In this document: in pieces, positions 1-8,369 of the stretch | Layout: each line of letters opens with the position of its first letter | Position numbering within the stretch: position 1 is the stretch's first letter | DNA from: JAVWGW01 sp036655915 | GTDB lineage: Bacteria > Actinomycetota > Coriobacteriia > Coriobacteriales > Eggerthellaceae | Assembly (NCBI GenBank): GCA_036655915.1 | Contig: JAVVPE010000001.1 | Location: forward strand, 1 to 64,000 | Length of the DNA stretch: 64,000 bases | Direction of reading: 5' to 3' | Notes under the pieces: model-generated | What the model was told of the DNA's origin: nothing | What the model saw: only the letters and a program-made list of their open reading frames with translations | Database searches by the model: none | Made by a program: the position numbers and the translations under genes

Positions 1-2
1 GT

Positions 3-122
3 TTCCTTGTTGAAAACTACCGCATTTTCTATTCCTTCAACGAAACCACCGTCACAATAAAGCGCATCCTACACACGCGCCAAGATAGCGACACCTACGC
101 TCTAATCTCACTGCCAGATTAG
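3..122 (+). CDS. RelE/ParE-family toxin, C-terminal fragment (cut by window edge)
   Basis: Only the last 39 residues lie in the window; the frame is open at the left edge and ends at a TAG at 120-122. The tail reads ENYRIFYSF, a short turn, then TIKRILHTRQD. That is the closing beta-strand pattern of RelE/ParE (plasmid stabilisation) toxins, which act as mRNA interferases or gyrase inhibitors depending on subfamily. Its antitoxin would be expected upstream, outside the window. It converges with the orphan antitoxin at 136-417, which belongs to a different module. Family is fairly clear from the motif; the subfamily (RelE or ParE) cannot be decided from the tail alone. Confidence 0.6.
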   Translation, partial: FLVENYRIFYSFNETTVTIKRILHTRQDSDTYALISLPD

Positions 123-135
123 CCCCGCGAAAGGT

Positions 136-417
136 TTACGACATACCCATAAGCTTTAAATCTTCATCCACAAGGCGGCGCAAGTAATCTGAGCGCTTCA
201 TTCCCAGCTGCATCGCCCGGCGATCAATAGCTTCAACTTTATGCACGGGTTCCTTAAGCCCAACTTGACGCATCTGTTGGCCAAACATAAGCGGGCGACC
301 CATAACAACTTCACCACGCGGCTCTCCCTGAAAGATGCCGTTGGCAGCATCTTTTTCCCAGGCATCAAGCTGTTCGCTTGTCACGCCAAACTTTTCGAGA
401 GTTTCATTGTTTTTCAT
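136..417 (-). CDS. Orphan ribbon-helix-helix-type antitoxin
   Basis: A 93-residue protein that aligns along its length with the antitoxin at 63209-63490. Both have an N-terminal LGV/FGV-x-x-x-QLDAW segment, a central VVMGRPLMFG block that is identical in the two, and a C-terminal part ending in RSDxLRxLV, which looks like a CopG/RHH-type DNA-binding or dimerisation helix pair. Such antitoxins normally neutralise the toxin encoded just upstream and repress the shared promoter. Here the upstream toxin is reduced to a stub (420-497), so this copy is an orphan. It may still be expressed, may act as an anti-addiction factor for the intact copy, or may be decaying; the sequence does not say which. 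Confidence 0.7.
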   Translation of the reverse strand: MKNNETLEKFGVTSEQLDAWEKDAANGIFQGEPRGEVVMGRPLMFGQQMRQVGLKEPVHKVEAIDRRAMQLGMKRSDYLRRLVDEDLKLMGMS

Positions 418-419
418 AG

Positions 420-497
420 CTATCTCCTTGCCAGCCCAAGCTCAATCAAAGCGCTTGTTGTAGGCGGTTTCATTGCGTGATAGATAAGAATACCAAA
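420..497 (-). pseudogene. Truncated remnant of the cognate toxin gene
   Basis: Reading the minus strand in the frame that ends at 420-422 gives FGILIYHAMKPPTTSAL followed by IELGLARR and a stop, two bases before the antitoxin ATG. The intact toxin at 62932-63216 ends VVIVYHAMTPPTQKAMVELGLAKGGRHE in the same position relative to its antitoxin. The match begins essentially at the stop codon of the HemN-like gene (500-502), so everything upstream of about residue 68 of the toxin has been lost. No start codon or full domain remains, so this is a pseudogene. Confidence 0.75.
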
Positions 498-499
498 GG

Positions 500-1804
500 T
501 TACCCGAAGATTAATTTGCGTTCTTCGCCGGTGAGGGCTTCGCGGGCTTGGTCGCGCAGGTTGTTTACGCCGATGAAGAATTGGCGCATCATCACCACCA
601 TCAGGTAACGGCCCTTGGGGGTAAGCGTCAGTTCGTCTTCGTTGTTGGTGGCAAACGCGCCGGAAAGCCGCATGAAATCCATTTCGATGGGCAGGCCGCG
701 TTCGATGCTGCAGCCAAAATCGGCAGCGAACTGCTTTTTGTCTAAGCGCAGGCCAAACAGCTGCATCATGAAGCGATAGCGCATTTGGTCGCGCAGCGAA
801 AACGTGGTTTTGCCCGAAAGGGACATATTGCCCGCTTCGATGGCCGCGTTGTACTCTTTGATCGAAAACGTGTTCACGTAAAGGTTTTTGGAAAGATAGG
901 TGATGCCGCCGCTGCCGATGGCCGGGTATTCTTCGTAATCGACCACGTATTCATCGATCATGCCAGGACCTTTGGCCCCGCTCGCGTTTTTGTTGAATGT
1001 CCAGGCACTGCCCAAGCTGAACAGGGGGGTTTCACCACCCGCCAGCGTTTCGACAATCAGTTCGTAAAAGCGTTGTTCGCGCTGGTAATCGACCTTGCCC
1101 ACCGTTGCAACAAGCGATTTTTCCACAGAAGGCGAAGCCATCAGCGGGTAAAACGTTGTTTGCGAAGTGCCGCTGGCAACAATCATTTCCAAATCATGGC
1201 GCAGCATTTCTTCGGTCTGCGCGGGGAAGTTGAAAATCATGTCCACATTAAGCGAAGTAAAATACGGGGCGGCAGTTTGAATGCGCTCGAAGATTTCTTC
1301 GGCGCTGCCGTATTTTTCCAAACGGCCCATCTGCTGCAAAAGCCCGTTATCAAAACTTTGCACCCCTACGCTCAGGCGCTGCACGCGCCCCTGCAGTTTT
1401 TCCAAGTAAGAGGGCACCAGATGATTCGGGTTTGTTTCGCTTGAAACTTCGGCGATAGAAAAGGTATCCCGCGCCAAATCGATGGTTTCGCACAGTTCGT
1501 CGATCATGATTGTGGGGGTGCCGCCGCCGATGTAGAGGCTTTCAAAATCGTAGCCCATTTCGGCAAGCATCATCATTTCTTTGCGCATGTTGGCAAAATA
1601 GGGCTTGGCGCGGTCTTCTGAAAAGGGGAAACGGTTAAACGAACAATAGGGACACAGCCGCTCGCAAAACGGCACGTGCATGTACAGCATGTAGGCCTGC
1701 CCCGGCTTGGGTGGCGCCACGCGCGTTTCGGTGGTGGGCTGAAGCTTCAAATACTGGTGGGTGCACTGGCGCACCGCGGTGGTAAGTAATCTTTCTGAAA
1801 GCAC
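500..1804 (-). CDS. HemN/HemW-family radical SAM enzyme (coproporphyrinogen dehydrogenase-like)
   Basis: About 434 residues if started at the GTG at 1804. The longer frame from 1921 would overlap purD by more than 100 bp, whereas GTG 1804 sits one base after the purD stop (TAAGGTG), which argues for translational coupling. The radical SAM 4Fe-4S motif C-ERL-C-PY-C lies at about residues 47-54 inside MHVPFCERLCPYC, followed by GGGTPT near 93-98 and SSETNPN. The family includes oxygen-independent coproporphyrinogen III oxidase (HemN), the haem chaperone HemW and anaerobilin synthases. No other haem gene is nearby, so the exact reaction is open. A purD-hemN transcript is likely. Confidence 0.8.
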   Translation of the reverse strand: MLSERLLTTAVRQCTHQYLKLQPTTETRVAPPKPGQAYMLYMHVPFCERLCPYCSFNRFPFSEDRAKPYFANMRKEMMMLAEMGYDFESLYIGGGTPTIMIDELCETIDLARDTFSIAEVSSETNPNHLVPSYLEKLQGRVQRLSVGVQSFDNGLLQQMGRLEKYGSAEEIFERIQTAAPYFTSLNVDMIFNFPAQTEEMLRHDLEMIVASGTSQTTFYPLMASPSVEKSLVATVGKVDYQREQRFYELIVETLAGGETPLFSLGSAWTFNKNASGAKGPGMIDEYVVDYEEYPAIGSGGITYLSKNLYVNTFSIKEYNAAIEAGNMSLSGKTTFSLRDQMRYRFMMQLFGLRLDKKQFAADFGCSIERGLPIEMDFMRLSGAFATNNEDELTLTPKGRYLMVVMMRQFFIGVNNLRDQAREALTGEERKLIFG

Positions 1805-1805
1805 C

Positions 1806-3098
1806 TTAGTCCCAAGCCCCTCTTCCCGCGGCGGCGCGTTGGCCGATGTCTTTGCGGAGTTGTTTGCCTTCAAAATTGATGCGATCGCAGGCTTCATAGG
1901 CAAGCTCGCGCGCTTCTTCAAACGTGTCGCCTAGGGCAACCACGTTAAGCACGCGGCCACCCGCCGTAATCAGTTCGCCATCACTGTTGCGCGCCGTACC
2001 GGCATGAAACACGCTGACGCCTTCGAGTTCTTCGGCATCGTCGATGCCCAAGATAACCTTGCCTTTTTCGTAGGCGCCCGGGTAACCTTCGCTGGCAAGC
2101 ACCACGCATACCGCCCATTGGTTTGACCAGGCAAGATGCACGTCTTCCGGATTGCCCTGCGCCACAGCAAGCATGATGCTTACCAGATCGGTTTCCAAGC
2201 GCGGCAAGATAACCTGCGTTTCGGGGTCACCAAAACGCGCGTTGAATTCCAGTAGCTTGGGGCCTTGCGGCGTCAACATGAAGCCGCCGTAAAGCACGCC
2301 ACGATAATCGTGTGCGAAGGGCGGCTGTGCGGTTGCGGCGGCGGAAACCTCCATCAAATGCTGCATCGTGTGCAGTTCTTCATCGGTCACGATGGGCACC
2401 GGCGAATACACGCCCATGCCGCCGGTATTAGGGCCGCAATCACCTTCAAAGGCGCGTTTGTGATCTTGCGCCGTCTGCATGCAAAATGCCTGCCCCGCCG
2501 TGATAAACGCAAGCAAGGAACATTCGGGCCCGGTCATGTATTCTTCAATAAGCACGGTGTTGCCCGCCGCACCAAACGCCCCGGAAAAGCAATCGGCAAC
2601 CGCAGTCTTGGCGGCCTCAATTGTTTCGGCGACGATAACGCCCTTGCCCGCGGCCAGGCCGTCGGCCTTCACCACAATGGGCGCACCCATTTCATCGATG
2701 TAGGCAAGCGCGGGCGCTTCTTCGGTGAAGCTGGCGTAGGCAGCCGTAGGGATGGCGTTGGCATCCATGAACGCCTTGCTGTATGTTTTGCTGCCTTCAA
2801 GCTGGGCGCCCTGCGCGTCGGGGCCAAACACCGCAATATCTGCGGCGCGCAGCGCATCGGCCACACCTGCCACAAGCGGCGCTTCGGGGCCAATAACCAC
2901 CAGGCCAATGGCGTGGTCGCGCGCAAACGCAAGCACGGCGGCGGGGTCGGCAGCATCAAGCGTGCTCACATTTTCGGCCACAGCATCGGTGCCGCCATTG
3001 CCGGGTGCCACGTACAGCTTGGTGCACTGCGCGGATTTTGCCAATGCCCAGGCAATAGCGTGTTCGCGCCCACCCGCGCCAAGAAGCAAAATATTCAC
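1806..3098 (-). CDS. purD: Phosphoribosylamine-glycine ligase
   Basis: A 430-residue GARS that ligates glycine to phosphoribosylamine with ATP, the second step of purine synthesis. It starts MNILLLGAGGREHAIAWAL, has GPEAPLVAGVADAL, and the ATP-grasp signature VVKADGLAAGKGVIV, all full length. The start is a GTG at 3098. An ATG five bases upstream (3103-3101) is followed at once by a stop, and a strong AGGAGG at 3109-3104 spaces correctly to the GTG. It is the first gene of a likely purD-hemN-like unit. purA lies 1.6 kb away, but the COG1373 ATPase gene separates the two. Confidence 0.96.
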   Translation of the reverse strand: MNILLLGAGGREHAIAWALAKSAQCTKLYVAPGNGGTDAVAENVSTLDAADPAAVLAFARDHAIGLVVIGPEAPLVAGVADALRAADIAVFGPDAQGAQLEGSKTYSKAFMDANAIPTAAYASFTEEAPALAYIDEMGAPIVVKADGLAAGKGVIVAETIEAAKTAVADCFSGAFGAAGNTVLIEEYMTGPECSLLAFITAGQAFCMQTAQDHKRAFEGDCGPNTGGMGVYSPVPIVTDEELHTMQHLMEVSAAATAQPPFAHDYRGVLYGGFMLTPQGPKLLEFNARFGDPETQVILPRLETDLVSIMLAVAQGNPEDVHLAWSNQWAVCVVLASEGYPGAYEKGKVILGIDDAEELEGVSVFHAGTARNSDGELITAGGRVLNVVALGDTFEEARELAYEACDRINFEGKQLRKDIGQRAAAGRGAWD

Positions 3099-3285
3099 AA
3101 CATCCTCCTAGAAACTCGCACCCCTTGCAGGGTCTATTTGAAACACATTTTACCCCCAAGCCACCCCGTTTGCTTTCGCCCACCACCGATGACACAGGGG
3201 AACCACACGCCCAACCGCGCGCTCTTCAAAAGCGCTACGCCCAGGAAAAGCCCAAAAAATAAACCGTGCCGAACAAGCTTACCCA

Positions 3286-4605
3286 CTACCACTGCTGCCC
3301 TTGCGCGAAATAATCCCCCACCGCCCACAGGGGCACATTGGTCATCCACGTTTGTTCACAATAATCCTTCATGGAAGTTCTGACACCGTGCAAATTATAC
3401 GTTTCACACAACAGCTTCAAGCTGCGCGCTTTCACGTTTTCTGCGGCCTTTACTTCTAGGGGAACCACCGCCGAACACTTGTGCACAAGAAAATCTATTT
3501 CACCCGAAGAATTTTTGCGGCTCCAATAAAAAGGCTCGCACCCATGCGCCACCAATTGCTGACACACATATTGTTCGGTCATAGCGCCCTTATATTCGGT
3601 AAGAGCATTGTCGGAAAACAGCACGCTATCAGGTGTAATATGCATAAGAGCACCCAGCAAACCAATGTCGAGCAGATAAAGCTTGAACGCCGAAAGATCG
3701 CGATAAAACGAAAGGGGCATGCCGGGCTTATCAACGCGATACACCCTTGTGGCCAAGCCCGTATCAACAATCCACTGGATGGCGGTTTCAAAATCTTTGG
3801 CGCGTGAACCGGGTTTGATGTGTCCAAAAACAAGCTTGTGATTTTCCGCCCCCAAATGCACAGGGATGGAATTAAAAGCCAGCCTTACCCGTTCGATTTC
3901 CCTTTGTTCGGGATGCTTTGAGAAGTCCTTATCGTAATCGCTCAAAAGTTTTTGCTGCACGCTGCGAGCCTGGCGGTAATCTTCGCCACCAGAAAAAAAA
4001 TGTGCCACCGCTTCGGGCATGCCGCCAACGAAGAAGTATTGCCGCAAGCGGCGTTCAAGCTTATCGCGGAAGCGCACCATGCTGGCAAAGTTAAGGGCGC
4101 GCACCCTGTCTGCCAACTCCTCTTCGCCCGCGGCATCAAGAAATTCCGTGTAATTCATCGGGTGGAGGGTTATTGAATCCACTTTGCCCACGGGAAATGA
4201 TTCGCCACGGTGCAAGGCTATCCCCAGATAGGAACCCGCAGCAACCACATGCAAATCGGGCTCCTCTTCGCAAAAATATTTAAGAGCACTCAACGCATTT
4301 TTGGCTTCTTGGATTTCATCGAGGATAACCAGCGTTTCACCGGGGATAATGCGCGTATTACAAAGTACTTGCAAATCGGAAATGATTCTTTTTAGATCGA
4401 AATCGGCTTCAAAAAGGTGCTCAGCCGCGCGGTTTCCCATGAAAGAAAGATAGGCGACGTTCTTGAAGTGGCGCTTGCCCCATTCTTTAAGCAGATAAGT
4501 TTTGCCTACCTGTCGAGCACCATACACAACAAGCGGCTTATGTGAGGCGGCTTGTGCCCATTGTGCCAGTTCATGCAGCGCTTCTCGCTTCACCTCTATC
4601 ACCAT
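3286..4605 (-). CDS. COG1373 ATPase (AAA_14 + DUF4143), copy 1
   Basis: A 439-residue protein with an N-terminal P-loop GARQVGKT (about 29-36), a Walker B VILDEIQE (about 93-100) and a C-terminal DUF4143 region. The latter contains SSGEIDFLV followed 13 residues later by LEVKA, the spacing of a PD-(D/E)XK nuclease-like fold. Members are common in gut bacteria, often in variable regions, and their role is not established; defence or mobile-module functions have been suggested for relatives. The C-terminal half is clearly similar to the partial copy at 63548-64000 (SSGE-DF-V, WMTN-PL) and more distant from copy 2 at 14180. Repeats upstream (4617-4724) probably control it. Confidence 0.85.
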   Translation of the reverse strand: MVIEVKREALHELAQWAQAASHKPLVVYGARQVGKTYLLKEWGKRHFKNVAYLSFMGNRAAEHLFEADFDLKRIISDLQVLCNTRIIPGETLVILDEIQEAKNALSALKYFCEEEPDLHVVAAGSYLGIALHRGESFPVGKVDSITLHPMNYTEFLDAAGEEELADRVRALNFASMVRFRDKLERRLRQYFFVGGMPEAVAHFFSGGEDYRQARSVQQKLLSDYDKDFSKHPEQREIERVRLAFNSIPVHLGAENHKLVFGHIKPGSRAKDFETAIQWIVDTGLATRVYRVDKPGMPLSFYRDLSAFKLYLLDIGLLGALMHITPDSVLFSDNALTEYKGAMTEQYVCQQLVAHGCEPFYWSRKNSSGEIDFLVHKCSAVVPLEVKAAENVKARSLKLLCETYNLHGVRTSMKDYCEQTWMTNVPLWAVGDYFAQGQQW

Positions 4606-4616
4606 CCTTGGGTTCT

Positions 4617-4724
4617 ACCTGATTATGCGTGATGCTGTTTGCATAATCAGGTGATAAAATTAGCTCTAGTTTAGCATTTTCAGGTGATAAAAAGGCTAGT
4701 TTTTTGCATTTTCAGGTGACTGAA
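4617..4724 (-). repeat. 32-33-bp-spaced repeat array upstream of COG1373 ATPase copy 1
   Basis: Three direct copies of a 20-bp unit lie on the plus strand at 4640-4659, 4673-4692 and 4705-4724 (gcattttcaggtga core), with start-to-start spacing of 33 and 32 bp, about three helical turns. Read in the gene direction the unit is TTTTATCACCTGAAAATGC. A fourth, inverted half occurs at 4617-4628 and pairs perfectly over 12 bp with 4641-4652 (ACCTGATTATGC / GCATAATCAGGT). The array ends 12 bp before the ATG at 4605. Helical phasing and position suggest an operator for a cooperative DNA-binding protein. Confidence 0.75.
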
Positions 4725-4751
4725 CCCCTTAAATAGGCGCAAAATCTGGTC

Positions 4752-6071
4752 CTAGCGGCTTTTCCAACCGTGGAAAATGGTTTGATTGCGATCGGGTCCC
4801 ACGGCGATGATGGAACAGGGCACGCCCACCACTTCTTCCAGATATTCCACATAGCGCTGCGCGTTTTGGGGCAGCTGATCAAAAGAAGTGCATCCCGTGA
4901 TGTCCACATCCTTCCAACCCGGTAATTCAACATAAACCGGCTTGGCATGAAACAGCACGCTTTGCTGCATGGGGAAGTAATCGTAGGTCTTGCCTTCGCA
5001 CTCGTAGGCAACGCACACCTTGATGGTGTCGAACGCCGAAAGCACATCGAGCTTGGTCAACGCGATGTCGGTCAAGCCGTTGACTTCGGCTGCATAACGA
5101 CCGATAACGGCATCGAACCAGCCGCAACGACGTTTGCGCCCCGTGGTCACGCCGAATTCATGGCCGACCGCACACATCAGTTCGCCGTTTTCCGCCTCTT
5201 GTCCCTGACCACCATTTTCGGGGTAGAGCAATTCGGTCGGGAACGGACCTTCGCCGACGCGCGTGATGTAGGCCTTCTGGATGCCGAGCACCTTGGTGAT
5301 AGCCGTGGGCCCCACGCCCGCGCCGGTGGCGGCGCCGCCCGCACAACACGAAGAAGACGTGACGTAGGGATAGGTGCCGTGATCGATATCGAGCAGGGTA
5401 CCCTGCGCGCCTTCGAACAGGATGTTCTTATCTTCGCGCAAAGCCACGTTGAGCAGCTGGGCGGTTTCAGTCATGAAAGGTTTGAGAATGCGCGCAAAGG
5501 GCAGATACTCTTCGCAGATTTCTTCAACCGTATAGGTGTGCAGCCCGTAGATTTTTTCCAGGACGGGGTTTTTCTGTGCAAGAGCGGTTTCCACCTTCAG
5601 GCGGAAGATTTTTTCATCGAGCAAATCTTGGATGCGGATGCCTTTGCGGGCAGCTTTGTCCTGATAGCAGGGACCGATGCCGCGCTTGGTCGTGCCGATC
5701 TTGTTGTCGCCCAAGCGTTTTTCATCTGCGCCGTCGAAATCTTTGTGGTACGGCATGATGACATGCGCGTCGCAGGAAATCTTCAAGCGTTCGCAAGAAA
5801 TGCCTTCGGATTCAAGCATGGCCATTTCTTTGACCAGTACGCCGGGATCGACCACGACGCCGTTGCCGATGACGGGCACGGCCGTTTCATACATCACGCC
5901 GGAAGGCATCAGGTGAAGCGCAAGTTTCCTGTCGCCGTGAATAACGGTGTGCCCCGCGTTGTTGCCCCCCTGATAACGCACGACGTAATCGTATTCGCTC
6001 GAAATCAGATCGGTGATTTTACCCTTGCCTTCGTCGCCCCACTGGGCACCGACAAGAACCGTAGATGGCAT
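4752..6071 (-). CDS. purA: Adenylosuccinate synthetase
   Basis: A 439-residue enzyme joining IMP and aspartate with GTP on the way to AMP. The N-terminal P-loop-like GAQWGDEGKGK is at about residues 8-18, followed by NAGHTV and later by the GTP-binding TKLDVL. The start is set at ATG 6071 (MPSTVLVG) because AGGAAGGA stands five bases before it; a longer frame to 6101 has no such site. A minus-strand TATAAT at 6125-6120, overlapping the end of the upstream nuclease gene, is a plausible -10 box. Confidence 0.96.
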   Translation of the reverse strand: MPSTVLVGAQWGDEGKGKITDLISSEYDYVVRYQGGNNAGHTVIHGDRKLALHLMPSGVMYETAVPVIGNGVVVDPGVLVKEMAMLESEGISCERLKISCDAHVIMPYHKDFDGADEKRLGDNKIGTTKRGIGPCYQDKAARKGIRIQDLLDEKIFRLKVETALAQKNPVLEKIYGLHTYTVEEICEEYLPFARILKPFMTETAQLLNVALREDKNILFEGAQGTLLDIDHGTYPYVTSSSCCAGGAATGAGVGPTAITKVLGIQKAYITRVGEGPFPTELLYPENGGQGQEAENGELMCAVGHEFGVTTGRKRRCGWFDAVIGRYAAEVNGLTDIALTKLDVLSAFDTIKVCVAYECEGKTYDYFPMQQSVLFHAKPVYVELPGWKDVDITGCTSFDQLPQNAQRYVEYLEEVVGVPCSIIAVGPDRNQTIFHGWKSR

Positions 6072-6125
6072 GACAATCCTTCCTGTTTGGCGTGCTCGCA
6101 ATCACGAGAACAAAGCTTGATTATA

Positions 6126-8369
6126 TTACAGCTGCACGCAGTTCAGCTGTGAATCGACATCCTGCATAAGGTTTACGATTTCTTCGTGGCAGGTAAAAAG
6201 GATAACCTGGCGTTGTGTGGACAGTTCACGCAGGGCGCGCGCTGCCCCCACACGACGATCCGCATCGAAATTTACCAGTATATCGTCGGCCAAAATTGGC
6301 GTGGCACGACCCACGTTTTCAGCCGCCATCAACAGCGCAATGCGCAGCGAAAGATAGAGCTGCTGGCACGTTCCCAACGAAAGATGCAGCGGCTCATATA
6401 CATTTTTCAGGGCGTCCACCACCTGCAACACCCCTTCACCGCTCATGCGCACCTGCACCCACTTGCCCTCTGTCATATCGGAAAACAAGCGGCTGGCCTG
6501 GCGATATACTTCGGGCTGGCGCGTACTTTCCCAAGCAGTTATGGCGGATTCAAGCGCACGGCGCGCCAGCAGAAGCGTGGCGTAATCGGTGTAGCTTTCG
6601 GAAAGACGCGTGTTCACCAAGGCGCGCTGCAGCTTCAGTTCATCGAAGCGCTTTTTGTGCAAAGCGGCATCAAGCAGGGTTTTCAGTTCGCCGTAGCGGC
6701 GGTTGGCCACGCCAAGCGTCTCTTGCAGGCTTACACGCTGCTGCGTTTTTTGTTCGATAAGCGCAGCAAGGATGGCGGGGGTGGGCAGCGCGGGCTCGCG
6801 CACGCCCGGCGGCGGCGCCGCCGCAAGGTCCAGATCGCTCACAAGTGCGTGGCGCTGCGCTTCTAAAGTGCTTGCCTGATCGCAAAGCGCCGAAAGTTGC
6901 GATGTGAACGCCTGGCGCTTTTGCAAAAACAAACCCGTTTGGGTGTTGGCTTCCTTCGCATCATCAAGCAGCGACCGCGCACGACGCAACGAGGTACCCG
7001 CGCTTGCAAGGCCTTCGTCCGCCAGAAAATGGGCAATTTTTTCAGCCACGCGCTGCAATTCTTCTTCGCAGGTTTCAAGCTTCTTTTTATCTTGCAGCAT
7101 CACCCATTGCGCATCCTGCTTGCGCTGCGCCAGGGCTTCCTCGCTTTTGTTCGGCCGAAACAGCATCACCAGCGCGGCGGCGGCCAACAAAACTGCAAAC
7201 AACACCAGGCCCAAACCCAACGCCGTAAACGAAAGGCTGTTGATGGTGCGCCCGTGCATAGTAAGCGGCACGCCGGTGCCAATAAATAAAACGGGCAGAA
7301 CGATGGACAACGCCACCTGCACATGACGCTGGCCGCGAGCCTTTTCTTCCAATTCCTGCATGGCACCAGCGGTGATAAGCGCGTCGTATTTTGCCTGCGA
7401 AACGCGGCAATCGTCGCGCGCCAGCAGCACGCCATGTTCGCAGCGGCTTTGCTCGTTGGCTAAATCGTCGAACGCATCGCGCAAGCGGCGCGCCCGCGCA
7501 TCATCGATGTGCGCAATCTCGGCGGAGGTTGCCGCGCGATGCGCTTTGTGCTGAGCACACAGTTCCGTTTCTTCCTTTTGCAAAAGTGCCTGACGGTGCG
7601 CCACATCTGAGCTTTGAGCTTCGATTTTTTCCAGCGCGGTTTTGGCGGCAACCAGCTTTTCGATTTCGCGCGTAAGCGTTTCCTGACGTGCTAATAAATC
7701 AGCGCGTTGCGGCTCAAGTTCGTGAAATTCCCTATCCTGATCTTTCAGGCGTTCGGTTTCGGCCGCCGCCAAAGCTACCTGCGCGCGCAAATCCTCCTGC
7801 TGCGCCAAAAGGTTAACGATAGAAGCCTGCGCCGAAGAAGCGCGCGACGTGTAAGCCGCAAGATCGTTTTGCACGGCGGCAAGCGCCTGTGCGGGCGAAG
7901 CGCTGGTGCCCGACCCCGCTGTAAGCAGGCGCGCCGTGATGTCGGTCGTATTGCGCAAGCTGCGTAATTCATCGCTGGTCAACGCAAACATGGTGGAAAA
8001 TGTTTCTTTATCTATGTCGGAAAACAGAGAGGTTGCCGCAACTTCACCTAAAAGCCCCTGCACATTTTTTTCGCGGGAAACCGCGTATTCAGCGCCCGTT
8101 TTCGCATCGGCCAAAAACAGCGTGCCCGCTCGCTCACTTGAACTTGGCTTATAGGTGTTGCGCGCCCCACGCGCTTCTTCCCAGCCAAACAATACGCCTT
8201 CGATAAACTTGTTGAGGGTGGTTTTGCCCGCCTCGTTTTTGCCAAACACCACGTTTAAGTGCGGCGTGAAGGGCCCTATCCCCCGCTGCGCAAACAAACC
8301 GAAGCTATCGATTTTCAGACGCTCCAAGTAAACGGATTCAGCACAGCGCTCGTTATCCGGCCTTATCAC
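6126..8369 (-). CDS. YhaN-like AAA/SMC-type ATPase, partner of SbcD-like nuclease
   Basis: A 747-residue protein of the RecN/SbcC/SMC superfamily in its YhaN-like branch. LERLKIDSFGLF leads into a P-loop GKNEAGKTT (about 43-51), followed by long alternating coiled coils. Two hydrophobic stretches at roughly 350-405 look like membrane helices, as in YhaN. The ABC-type signature SLGTCQQLYLSLR and Walker B PILADDILVNFD lie near the C-terminus. It is shorter than Bacillus YhaN (about 960), mainly in the coils. The GTG start overlaps the stop of the upstream metallophosphoesterase gene (GTGA), typical of a two-subunit DNA-end-processing complex. A start a little further inside is possible. Confidence 0.8.
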   Translation of the reverse strand: MIRPDNERCAESVYLERLKIDSFGLFAQRGIGPFTPHLNVVFGKNEAGKTTLNKFIEGVLFGWEEARGARNTYKPSSSERAGTLFLADAKTGAEYAVSREKNVQGLLGEVAATSLFSDIDKETFSTMFALTSDELRSLRNTTDITARLLTAGSGTSASPAQALAAVQNDLAAYTSRASSAQASIVNLLAQQEDLRAQVALAAAETERLKDQDREFHELEPQRADLLARQETLTREIEKLVAAKTALEKIEAQSSDVAHRQALLQKEETELCAQHKAHRAATSAEIAHIDDARARRLRDAFDDLANEQSRCEHGVLLARDDCRVSQAKYDALITAGAMQELEEKARGQRHVQVALSIVLPVLFIGTGVPLTMHGRTINSLSFTALGLGLVLFAVLLAAAALVMLFRPNKSEEALAQRKQDAQWVMLQDKKKLETCEEELQRVAEKIAHFLADEGLASAGTSLRRARSLLDDAKEANTQTGLFLQKRQAFTSQLSALCDQASTLEAQRHALVSDLDLAAAPPPGVREPALPTPAILAALIEQKTQQRVSLQETLGVANRRYGELKTLLDAALHKKRFDELKLQRALVNTRLSESYTDYATLLLARRALESAITAWESTRQPEVYRQASRLFSDMTEGKWVQVRMSGEGVLQVVDALKNVYEPLHLSLGTCQQLYLSLRIALLMAAENVGRATPILADDILVNFDADRRVGAARALRELSTQRQVILFTCHEEIVNLMQDVDSQLNCVQL

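Noticed and set aside
1805..1921. Longer start for the HemN-like protein
   Set aside because: It would overlap purD by over 100 bp and adds Lys/Ala/Ser-rich residues with no family match; the GTG one base after the purD stop is preferable.
2265..3383. Long plus-strand open frame opposite purD
   Set aside because: Antisense shadow: Arg/His/Gly-rich composition, no ribosome site, no domain.
4947..6152. Long plus-strand open frame opposite purA
   Set aside because: It is the antisense shadow of a highly conserved gene with biased codons, and the translation shows no domain.
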